Shown in pieces: positions 1-6,602 of a stretch of 47,009 nt of DNA. Location: contig CASBPX010000067.1 in assembly GCA_949127735.1 (NCBI GenBank), positions 1 through 47,009 of the forward strand, read 5' to 3'. The notes below the pieces were generated by a model. That model saw nothing but the letters and a program-made list of their open reading frames with translations, had not been told where the DNA came from and made no database searches. How positions within the stretch are numbered: the stretch's first letter is position 1; each line of letters opens with the position of its first letter. A program made the position numbers and the translations under genes. Origin of the DNA: Candidatus Obscuribacterales bacterium (GTDB lineage Bacteria; Cyanobacteriota; Vampirovibrionia; Obscuribacterales; Obscuribacteraceae).

Positions 1-236
1 CCTATTTGGCTATACTTATTACATAAGCGGTGAGCACACACCAATAAATAAGTTGTGTGCTTTGAGCCGAGGGGTTAAGTGGAAACTTCAGGTCTGCGCA
101 GACCAGAAACTGTAACGATGACCCGCTAGCTGTGGATTCTGACTTGAAGCAGCAAGAAATATCGAGCCTACGCAATAGGCAGTCAGACGATAGTAATTAG
201 ACCACCGCAGATTTATCTGGGTGGTCTTTTTGTTTG
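1..236 (+). ncRNA. Repeated structured RNA element, copy 1 (5' part outside window)
   Basis: This is the truncated first copy of a three-copy intergenic element. It aligns without gaps to 1148-1382 and 5224-5458 except for one extra base near 120. The last 116 bases (121-236) are identical in all three copies. It contains a hairpin built on AGCACACA/TGTGTGCT, the palindrome GGTCTGCGCAGACC, the pseudoknot core and an intrinsic terminator. A TATACT box lies at 11-16. It ends 49 bases before the start codon of the next gene, and its terminator should isolate that gene from transcription of the element. I do not recognise the family; it is not tmRNA, SRP RNA, RNase P RNA or a tRNA by their hallmark motifs. 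Confidence 0.7.
199..231 (+). terminator. Intrinsic terminator of RNA copy 1
   Basis: An 8-bp stem (AGACCACC with GGTGGTCT) encloses a second 5-bp stem (CAGAT/ATCTG) separated by a single bulged G, followed by five T. This is a textbook Rho-independent terminator on the plus strand and is identical in all three copies. Confidence 0.9.
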
Positions 237-285
237 CCCGCGCCCAGCTGATAAACTGGGCTCTTTGGTTTGGGGAAAATTGCGC

Positions 286-933
286 ATGAAAAAGCTGGCT
301 ACCGTTCTACTTATGAGTTTGCTCTGCACAGCAAATTTTTTCTGCACAGAAGGTTCGACCTGGGCGAAACCTCCAGCGTCGCCGCCATCACCCACTGCCG
401 CTGAATGCCTTACCCGTGTGAAAAACATGGAGCCAATGTTGCCCAACATAATGAAAAGCGCATCGGCATCGGTACTGGCACTATTGCCAGACCCCGACGC
501 TTATGAAAAAACATTGCCACCAATGGCGAAAGTGATCGCAACCAAAGACAAGATCAATTTTAAAAACTATGGCGGTCTGGCCGAACGCTTTTTCTTCGGG
601 GGAGACAAGGCGAGGGGAGAAAAAATCTACAACCAGTTCAAAGCCAACAGCAAAGCTATTTTAGGCCCCACCGATACGTTTCAGGCGCTGATAGAAGGAG
701 ACATGGCACTTGTCTATTTCTACGAGAAGAATTACGCCAAAGCCGAGCCGATGCTGCTTAATGCAAAAAATCAACTAGAAGCAAATCTCACCTCCGCTGT
801 TTCTAACAACTTGGTCACGAACTACATGTGTTTGTCGATGATGTACGACAAACAGGGTAAAACTGCGGACGCAAAAAAGTATGCTAAGGCTCTCGTAGAT
901 CTGGCAATCAAGCAGCGTTCGAAGCCTTTCTAA
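286..933 (+). CDS. Secreted TPR-like protein of unknown function
   Basis: This is a 215-residue protein with a clear signal peptide: a basic MKK start, then a hydrophobic run ending near a cysteine-containing FFCTEG stretch. The mature part begins with a Pro/Ser-rich segment. Residues from about 125 on look like a helical tetratricopeptide-type pair (YFYEKNYAKAEPML and YDKQGKTADAKKYAKAL). I chose the ATG at 286 rather than the in-frame TTG at 265 because GGGGA lies nine bases upstream. The gene stands alone between two copies of the repeated RNA element. Function is not recognisable; an exported scaffold or binding protein is an inference. The many secreted TPR proteins in the window suggest it belongs to that general class. 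Confidence 0.75.
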   Translation: MKKLATVLLMSLLCTANFFCTEGSTWAKPPASPPSPTAAECLTRVKNMEPMLPNIMKSASASVLALLPDPDAYEKTLPPMAKVIATKDKINFKNYGGLAERFFFGGDKARGEKIYNQFKANSKAILGPTDTFQALIEGDMALVYFYEKNYAKAEPMLLNAKNQLEANLTSAVSNNLVTNYMCLSMMYDKQGKTADAKKYAKALVDLAIKQRSKPF

Positions 934-1157
934 AAACCTGGATCGTTATCGATCTATAGTTTTGATTGACCAGTGAGTCGTGAACCGACCCTGTGCGAAA
1001 GTACATATACAAACGAATTTGCCATAACAGGCTGGCTGGTTCAGGCGCTTGGCTAGCACAGCCCATATACGGAATGGACCCTAAAGCCATTCGCAGAATT
1101 GTCAGCAGATATGGAAAATATCTTCATCGGGGGACTTCCTATCTCAACCTATTCGGC

Positions 1158-1163
1158 TATACT
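1158..1163 (+). promoter_or_regulatory. Candidate -10 box inside the RNA element
   Basis: TATACT is present at the same place in all three copies (11-16, 1158-1163, 5234-5239), at the point where near-identity between copies begins. It matches the sigma-70 -10 consensus at five of six bases. No convincing -35 box is seen 16-18 bases upstream, so this is only a candidate start for a roughly 210-nt transcript. Confidence 0.35.
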
Positions 1164-1283
1164 TATTACATAAGCGGTGAGCACACACCAATAAATAAGT
1201 TGTGTGCTTTGAGCCGAGGGGTTAAGTGGAAACTTCAGGTCTGCGTAGACCAGAAACTGTAACGATACCCGCTAGCTGTGGAT

Positions 1284-1338
1284 TCTGACTTGAAGCAGCA
1301 AGAAATATCGAGCCTACGCAATAGGCAGTCAGACGATA
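1284..1338 (+). other. H-type pseudoknot core of RNA copy 2
   Basis: TCTGACT (1284-1290) pairs with AGTCAGA (1327-1333). Inside, TATCG (1306-1310) can pair with CGATA (1334-1338), which directly abuts the first stem, so the two stems could stack coaxially. The loop between them holds a further hairpin, GCCTA/TAGGC (1312-1326), and the first loop is A-rich. The same bases occur in copies 1 and 3. Because the three copies are identical here, there is no covariation to prove the fold. Confidence 0.55.
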
Positions 1339-1344
1339 GTAATT

Positions 1345-1377
1345 AGACCACCGCAGATTTATCTGGGTGGTCTTTTT
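1345..1377 (+). terminator. Intrinsic terminator of RNA copy 2
   Basis: Stem 1345-1352/1366-1373 with inner stem 1354-1358/1361-1365 and a T tract from 1373. It faces the 3' end of the minus-strand SPFH gene only 16 bases away. Confidence 0.9.
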
Positions 1378-1392
1378 GTTTGCGCAAAAAAC

Positions 1393-2016
1393 CTAATTAT
1401 CTTCCCCACCAATCATCAAATGGGCATAAGGCTGAATTACTCTTTTCGGCTCGGCGCCAGCATTGGGATTAGCCAATTTGTGCGCATGCAATTTTTGATT
1501 GGCCAGAGCTTTGCGCATGTCTCGAGAAAGTTTTACTTCTTTTACTTCTATCTTATGAATGCGAATGCCAAAATCTTTTGTTTGTCGATCAAGAATATTT
1601 TTGAGATTGAAATTGACACGATTGCGATCAGACAATAAATGTTCAAGATCGTTGTTACCAACCGCTGTTCGCAAAGAGCTTTCAGTAAGTTGTTTTACAG
1701 CGGCTCCTAAATTTTCAACTTTTGTTACTGCCTTTTTGGCATCGACAATTTGATACATGCAGAGTGCCGCGACTTTTACAGAAAGATTATCGGAGGTCAA
1801 AACTTCAATTGGTGCGATTGATAAAGTAATCATTCGAGTATCGACCATCTGCCCTCGTTCAATCATCGGCAACACCAGTTGCAAACCGGCACCTTTGTCT
1901 GCCACCGCTTTGCCGAGGCGAAAAACCACCATGCGATCATATTCTTTGACCACCTTGATGCCCGAAAGAATTATCATGATTGTAAGTACGATCACGCCGC
2001 CTAGTATTTCGAACAT
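1393..2016 (-). CDS. SPFH/Band 7 (stomatin/prohibitin-like) membrane protein, short form
   Basis: This is a 207-residue protein with one N-terminal membrane helix (about residues 4-20) followed by a Band 7 domain: VVKEYDRMVVFRLGK, then a proline-bearing LVLPMIERGQMVD, a DNLSVKV strand and the helical DRNRVNFNLKNILDRQ region. Slipins usually continue for another 40-60 residues of coiled coil rich in Ala/Glu/Arg; here the protein stops shortly after MRKALANQK with a basic tail, so the oligomerising coiled coil is short. Stomatin-like proteins organise membrane microdomains and often scaffold proteases; which partner applies here is not visible. The second of two adjacent ATGs (2016) is preferred because GGGAG lies five bases upstream. 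It is divergent from the VIT/VWA gene. Confidence 0.8.
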   Translation of the reverse strand: MFEILGGVIVLTIMIILSGIKVVKEYDRMVVFRLGKAVADKGAGLQLVLPMIERGQMVDTRMITLSIAPIEVLTSDNLSVKVAALCMYQIVDAKKAVTKVENLGAAVKQLTESSLRTAVGNNDLEHLLSDRNRVNFNLKNILDRQTKDFGIRIHKIEVKEVKLSRDMRKALANQKLHAHKLANPNAGAEPKRVIQPYAHLMIGGEDN

Positions 2017-2073
2017 CATTTCTCCCGCTCACTGGTTCAACCATTCTAGAGCGCCTGTCGCAATCTGAAAACC

Positions 2074-2101
2074 GGGGAAAGCCTTATTCAGTAAATTCCC
2101 C
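2074..2101. promoter_or_regulatory. Inverted repeat in divergent promoter region
   Basis: GGGGAA and TTCCCC are separated by 16 bases between the divergent SPFH and VIT/VWA genes. The spacing suits a dimeric regulator at least as well as an RNA hairpin. No regulator can be named. Confidence 0.3.
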
Positions 2102-2161
2102 ACTATGCATATCGCGACTGTAAGCTACGATAAATAGGTGGGCTGCATCCGAGGGCATACT

Positions 2162-5059
2162 ATGGGCAACAAACAACCGACCCTTGAACCGCGCATACTA
2201 CCGTCCCTGCTGCCACCTTCACCGTCCAAACCTTTACTAATCAGACAATTACTTAATCCCCAAAAGCACGGTCGGCTTTTTCTCTTTTGCGGAGTGCTTT
2301 TGCCTCTGGCTGCCATGGCCTTCGAGTTGATCACGCATTTTTGCGCTCAACATTATTTTGATCCCTTTCCCTCTGCCAATCATGTGGTCTTATTCATGCT
2401 CATTCCCCTGAGCAATTATCTGGCTTGGCTTTCGGGCAGAAAAGACATGTCGGCCCATTTCGGATTTATGTCTTTAGTCAGTGGCATGGCCATGGGCATC
2501 GGATGCCTGTATGCCTTGATGTTCATGCCTTTGACGGCCACGTCTGCACTTTACACTCTGTTCTTCGGCTTTGGTTTGCTGGGCCTGGCACCCCTGCTTT
2601 CAGTGCCCTGCACCTGGCTGGGCGGAAAAACCGTTTGCAGGCTGGCAACAAGGAAAAAAACATTTTTCGACTCACACCAGGTCGAGCACATCGGACATTT
2701 AATCGTGCTTTGCATGGTAATCGCAATCGAATTTCCTTCAACTGCTACACGCATGAATTTGAGCAAAGCAGCTGAGGGAAGCGCTCCTGCTATTGGCTGG
2801 TTGCGACAGTTCGGCAGCGAAGAAGTTATGCTCAGAGCTTGCTATGAGCGCTCTGGACGCGCCACCGATATTCTTGGCTCAATGTACGAAGGCGGGCATC
2901 CGCTAAGTATTGAAAAGGCGAGGGCCATATTTTATCAAGTCACGGGCAAACCTTTTAATTCTGTTCCTATTCCAAATTCTGCTAGAGCCACAATTCAGCA
3001 CGCCGGGCTTGTTGACGATCCGGCTGCAGTGAATGCAGGTGTGCAAGACGAGTTTGATTTAGATGCCGACATCGCCGGCGAAAATGTTAGCGGCGCGGCT
3101 CGCGGCCTCAGTGCTTTGGGTGCAAATTTATCGGGTACCATTAGCCCTGACGCGGCGGTGGCAGAGCTTGATTGGTCACTTACATTTAACAACGTCTCTA
3201 AATATGATCGCGAAGCCAGAGCTAAATTATTGTTGCCGCCTGGTGGAGTAGTTACTAAGGCTACTGTAATAGTCAACGGTGTGGAACGTGACGCCGTTAT
3301 TCAAGTGCGCAGCGCCGCTCGCAACTATTACAGACAATCGCTGGTAGAAAAAAAGGCACCGCTTCTGGTCAGCACATGCGGCGTCGACCAGGTTCTTATT
3401 CAATGTTTTCCGGTGCAGCCGAATAGCTCAATGACTGTAAAGCTCAAAGTAGCCGCACCGCTTCTGGTAAGCCAAGACAAAGCCCATGCTGCACTGGCTC
3501 TGCCATCTCTACAAGAGCGCAATTTTCAGTTTGATGCAAACAACTCAATAGAGCTGACTGCTAGTCGACCCCTAACTTCTCCAGCAAGCAATCTTGCTGC
3601 CAGCACCATAGACGGTGCCTATCATTTAGCAGGTAACCTGGTGCCATCGCAAATGTCCAGGTTCGCCGGAGTAATCTGGTGCGACCGTGACCCCAACTGC
3701 ACGATTGCAGTAGCCGATTACGCTGGTGCAAAAATAGCTCACCGCATCAATTCTCTTGCTTATAAAACACCAAAAACATTGGTGATTCTTATAGACGGCT
3801 CAGAGTCTATGAAAAATTACATGACCGACATAGCCAATGCCCTCAAAACTTTGCCTGCATCAATGCAGACACAAATCATGTATATCGGTGACAACGGCGT
3901 CATTGCACATGATGCAGCCAGTTTGCTCGATAACAAACCAGCAGGTGGTCAGTCTGACGATAAAGCGCTAGTGCAATATCTAAAAACATTACCCGATATT
4001 TCTGTACTGTGGATACATGGCTCGCAACCAATCAGCACCGAAAATAAATCTGCTTTTCATCAGCTTTTAAATCTTCCAGCAGACGCTCCTAGACTTTACG
4101 ATTTACAAGTGTCAGCCGGACCAAATGAGATTCTTAACGATTTAAATCCTGGTCCTAACTATGTGCGTATAGCAAGGCTCGGTACAGTCAAATCTGACCT
4201 TGCACGTCTGTTTTCACAGTGGCAGCCCACTGCAAGTGCAGCAAATCAATTTGAGATATTGCCAGCAGAAGTGGCTGCAACTGCAAACACTTTAGCTGCA
4301 AACACTGGGGCGGCACCAGCTTGCATGGCACAGCTTTACGGCTACCAGCAATTGCTTGCCAGCTTGCAAAATACATCAGACCCGACCAACCAAAATCAGG
4401 CACTGGCATTGGCATCGCAATATCAAATAGTCAGTCCGGTTTCAAGTGCAGTGGTTGTGGATTTTAGTATCGCTCCCGCCACTCACCCTGCTCCGGCAAA
4501 AAGCGTTCTGCCCAAATTATGGAACCCGCTCCTTTCTGGAGGCCGAGAAATTCAATCGCGACTAAATGATCTTTCAAATGCTGCATCGACGGCTAGTTTT
4601 GATGCTGCTCCAGCGCCTAAATCGGTAGATTTTTTTGGCAATGATGGCAATATGAAGGCCAGGCAAAAAGATGAAGTATGGGAAGGAGACAAAGATGCCG
4701 TCGGCCCAGTCGGAGGACGGGGTGAGGCAAAAGAACAAGAGAACGGCTTTGAGTCTAAAAAACAAAACGCGTGGAGCGCGATGTATCAACGAGCAAGCAG
4801 CCGGTCAGCTGCACAAACCACTGGCGAGAATGTATACCTGCAAAGAGCCACTAATGGTGGCATTGCTCCGCCATCCTTGCCAGCAAACGGACTTGTCGGG
4901 GCGCCTGTAGACCCACGTTATGGTCAATCAAACGAAGTAGGGCAGTTAGCTGTCTATAAGGAGAAGGGGGTCGATTGGCGTTGGATTATTTGCTCAATAG
5001 CTTCCCTTCTGTTCTTCGCCTACCTGTTCAAAAAATTTCTAGCCAAGAGAAACAGATAG
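2162..5059 (+). CDS. Polytopic membrane protein with VIT and VWA domains
   Basis: This is a 965-residue protein. About five membrane helices occupy residues 30-190. A VIT-like domain (vault/inter-alpha-trypsin type) follows at about 310-435, recognisable from the VSKYDREARAKLLLPPGG and RNYYRQSLVEKKAP stretches. A von Willebrand A domain begins at about 538 with a MIDAS-type DGSES motif. A low-complexity linker and a single C-terminal helix with a basic tail (FKKFLAKRNR) close the protein. This arrangement, N-terminal multi-helix plus VIT plus terminal helix and basic tail, recalls the exosortase-linked VIT proteins, but no canonical sorting motif is seen, so that link is inference. The ATG at 2162 is chosen over GTG 2138 because GAGGG lies six bases upstream. 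RNA copy 3 begins 21 bases after its stop. Confidence 0.8.
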   Translation: MGNKQPTLEPRILPSLLPPSPSKPLLIRQLLNPQKHGRLFLFCGVLLPLAAMAFELITHFCAQHYFDPFPSANHVVLFMLIPLSNYLAWLSGRKDMSAHFGFMSLVSGMAMGIGCLYALMFMPLTATSALYTLFFGFGLLGLAPLLSVPCTWLGGKTVCRLATRKKTFFDSHQVEHIGHLIVLCMVIAIEFPSTATRMNLSKAAEGSAPAIGWLRQFGSEEVMLRACYERSGRATDILGSMYEGGHPLSIEKARAIFYQVTGKPFNSVPIPNSARATIQHAGLVDDPAAVNAGVQDEFDLDADIAGENVSGAARGLSALGANLSGTISPDAAVAELDWSLTFNNVSKYDREARAKLLLPPGGVVTKATVIVNGVERDAVIQVRSAARNYYRQSLVEKKAPLLVSTCGVDQVLIQCFPVQPNSSMTVKLKVAAPLLVSQDKAHAALALPSLQERNFQFDANNSIELTASRPLTSPASNLAASTIDGAYHLAGNLVPSQMSRFAGVIWCDRDPNCTIAVADYAGAKIAHRINSLAYKTPKTLVILIDGSESMKNYMTDIANALKTLPASMQTQIMYIGDNGVIAHDAASLLDNKPAGGQSDDKALVQYLKTLPDISVLWIHGSQPISTENKSAFHQLLNLPADAPRLYDLQVSAGPNEILNDLNPGPNYVRIARLGTVKSDLARLFSQWQPTASAANQFEILPAEVAATANTLAANTGAAPACMAQLYGYQQLLASLQNTSDPTNQNQALALASQYQIVSPVSSAVVVDFSIAPATHPAPAKSVLPKLWNPLLSGGREIQSRLNDLSNAASTASFDAAPAPKSVDFFGNDGNMKARQKDEVWEGDKDAVGPVGGRGEAKEQENGFESKKQNAWSAMYQRASSRSAAQTTGENVYLQRATNGGIAPPSLPANGLVGAPVDPRYGQSNEVGQLAVYKEKGVDWRWIICSIASLLFFAYLFKKFLAKRNR

Positions 5060-5080
5060 ACTGCCGCTGTTCATAACTCG

Positions 5081-5458
5081 ATATACAAATGAATTTGAAT
5101 CAACAGGCGCCATGGGTCACGCGCTTGGCTATTCCTGCACATATACAGAACGCACCCTAAGGCCATTTCTAGAATTGTCAGCAGATATGCAAAATATCTT
5201 CTTCGGGGGACTTCCTATCTGATTCGATCTGGCTATACTTATTACATAAGCGGTGAGCACACACCAATCAATAAGTTGTGTGCTTTGAGCCGAGGGGTTA
5301 AGTGGAAACATCAGGTCGGCGCAGACCAGAAACCGTAACGACACCCGCTAGCTGTGGATTCTGACTTGAAGCAGCAAGAAATATCGAGCCTACGCAATAG
5401 GCAGTCAGACGATAGTAATTAGACCACCGCAGATTTATCTGGGTGGTCTTTTTGTTTG
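5081..5458 (+). ncRNA. Repeated structured RNA element, copy 3 (complete)
   Basis: This is a third copy of the 378-nt element, same strand and same length as copy 2. Relative to copy 2 it is clearly diverged over the first 160 bases. It has a few substitutions in the middle (one in the loop of the AGCACACA hairpin, one that replaces a pair in the GGTCT/AGACC hairpin by G-A), and none in the final 116 bases. The AGATAT/ATATCT hairpin keeps both arms while its loop changes. Candidate -10 box TATACT is at 5234-5239. It lies between the convergent VIT/VWA gene and the HisRS-like gene. Confidence 0.72.
5421..5453 (+). terminator. Intrinsic terminator of RNA copy 3
   Basis: Identical to the terminators of the other two copies: stem 5421-5428/5442-5449, inner stem, five T. 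It ends 20 bases before the stop codon of the convergent minus-strand gene. Confidence 0.9.
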
Positions 5459-5473
5459 GGTAAATAGTCACGA

Positions 5474-6589
5474 TTACTTTCGTCGAAAAGCCCTGCAAAT
5501 CAGTTCTGTACCGATAGCACTGGTCATCAGTCTTTCCTTTTTGTCTGCCAACAACTGTTGTGTCCAATTTACAAAGCCACCGTCGGCTAACATGAAATCA
5601 TCACCAAGACTATTTTTCATTTTGATATGGAAACAAGGACCTTTGTAATAGGCAAGGCCAGTGAGTCTTTGCATGTTAAATTGAAATTTCACGTGGTCGT
5701 ATTCAACTTGCAGTGGCGCAAAGATTTTTTCTTCAAGCAAACTCAGTTGGCCGATTAAATGTGCAGGCAGATCGTAAGACGCAAGTTCTTCTGCGGGCTT
5801 AGTTACTATTTTCGGCCACGTATTTTCATATTGATCAATTACTCTGGCGGCGCTGCTTGAGTCACGAGCGCGCACAACACTTTTAATTTGATCGAGATCT
5901 ATTTTGAATCTGTCGCAGAGATGTGCAACTGCTCGCGTATCCGAAATTTCAACAACAATATCAGTAAAGGCAAATTCGTTTTTTTGCAAATTCAACAAAA
6001 AATCCAGATAGAAGCCAATGTGCTCTTTGAGAGCCGCCACTTCAAAAGCAAAGGAACCTGAGTCACGGCCACTAGTGACCATACTAAACAATTTAAAATG
6101 CGCCGTATAATCAGGATGCTGAGGCAAAGGAAAACGCACTACACGCTGATTTGTGCACAGCCTTACCGTTTCTTTTCTATCGACAATACTTTTGCGCCGC
6201 TTTGAGCACTCGAGCGCGAGGCTGACAGTTGGATCAGCAGTACATTCAAAAGCTCTCACCGTACTGAGAACATTTCCCTGATCGAGGCCAGTTAGCACAG
6301 ACACGGCTCCGAGCGGCAACAGTGGCGATAATTCACGCGCTTCAAACTGGATTGCCGTCTCATAAGCGAGACACTCAACCTTGTTCAATAATCTGGCATC
6401 CAGGTCGCAAGTTTTAGTAACTGCACTGAGCTGATTTAACTGCGGTGAATTCATAGCAGCCACTCGACGCTTTAAAATCGCCAGCATAAGCGAGTGCAAG
6501 TCTGCACCTGAAACTTTTTCAGCGAGCACATCGACCAAATCAGGCAAGCCAAGATCGGCCGCAATGCGCTTAGATATTTGATCGCTCAT
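5474..6589 (-). CDS. Histidyl-tRNA synthetase-like class II domain protein (HisZ-like, degenerate)
   Basis: This is a 371-residue protein. Its C-terminal half keeps the order of HisRS/HisZ landmarks. A block around HPDYTAHFKLF resembles class II motif 2 and is followed by helices like EVAALKEHIGFYLDFL. RLTGLAYYKGPCF at 308-320 resembles the histidine A loop, usually RGLDYYTG. ADGGFVNW at 335-342 stands where HisRS has GGRYDGL, and AIGTEL at 358-363 resembles motif 3. Several key residues differ, notably the Asp of the histidine A loop and the Arg of GGRYDGL, so true aminoacylation is unlikely. No anticodon-binding domain is present. HisZ, the regulatory subunit of HisG, is an alternative, but no his gene is nearby. 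It starts 13 bases after the secretin stop, so it is probably cotranscribed with it. Family assignment is from remembered motifs. Confidence 0.5.
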   Translation of the reverse strand: MSDQISKRIAADLGLPDLVDVLAEKVSGADLHSLMLAILKRRVAAMNSPQLNQLSAVTKTCDLDARLLNKVECLAYETAIQFEARELSPLLPLGAVSVLTGLDQGNVLSTVRAFECTADPTVSLALECSKRRKSIVDRKETVRLCTNQRVVRFPLPQHPDYTAHFKLFSMVTSGRDSGSFAFEVAALKEHIGFYLDFLLNLQKNEFAFTDIVVEISDTRAVAHLCDRFKIDLDQIKSVVRARDSSSAARVIDQYENTWPKIVTKPAEELASYDLPAHLIGQLSLLEEKIFAPLQVEYDHVKFQFNMQRLTGLAYYKGPCFHIKMKNSLGDDFMLADGGFVNWTQQLLADKKERLMTSAIGTELICRAFRRK

Positions 6590-6602
6590 TGTCAGCTACA
6601 TG

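Larger units (their letters stand above)
1005..1382 (+). ncRNA. Repeated structured RNA element, copy 2 (complete)
   Basis: This 378-nt intergenic element aligns end to end with 5081-5458 without net insertion or deletion. Seen structures, 5' to 3': AGATAT(1107)/ATATCT(1118) hairpin with a 5-nt loop; an 8-bp hairpin 1180-1187/1201-1208; hairpin GGTCT/AGACC at 1238-1251; a pseudoknot at 1284-1338; a terminator at 1345-1377. Differences from the other copies fall mostly in loops and in the first 160 bases, while 1267-1382 is invariant. A TATACT box at 1158-1163 could make the transcript a shorter RNA of about 210 nt starting near 1170, with the upstream half acting as promoter region. It sits after the stop of the secreted protein gene and converges on the SPFH gene. 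Family unknown. Confidence 0.72.

Noticed and set aside
1..236. tmRNA, RNase P RNA, SRP RNA or group I intron as identity of the repeated element
   Set aside because: No CCA end or tag frame, no P4 or GAAAGTCCGGG-type motif, no SRP apical loop and no P-Q-R-S core were found.
265..285. Upstream TTG start for the first secreted protein
   Set aside because: It would put seven residues before the basic MKK signal-peptide start, and only the ATG at 286 has a well-spaced GGGGA.
993..1262. Open reading frame of about 89 codons across RNA copy 2
   Set aside because: The frame is also open in copies 1 and 3 and ends at the same TAA, but copy 3 lacks any ATG, GTG or TTG start in the upstream part. 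The non-coding 3' region is more conserved than the frame. Chance openness in a structured RNA is more likely.
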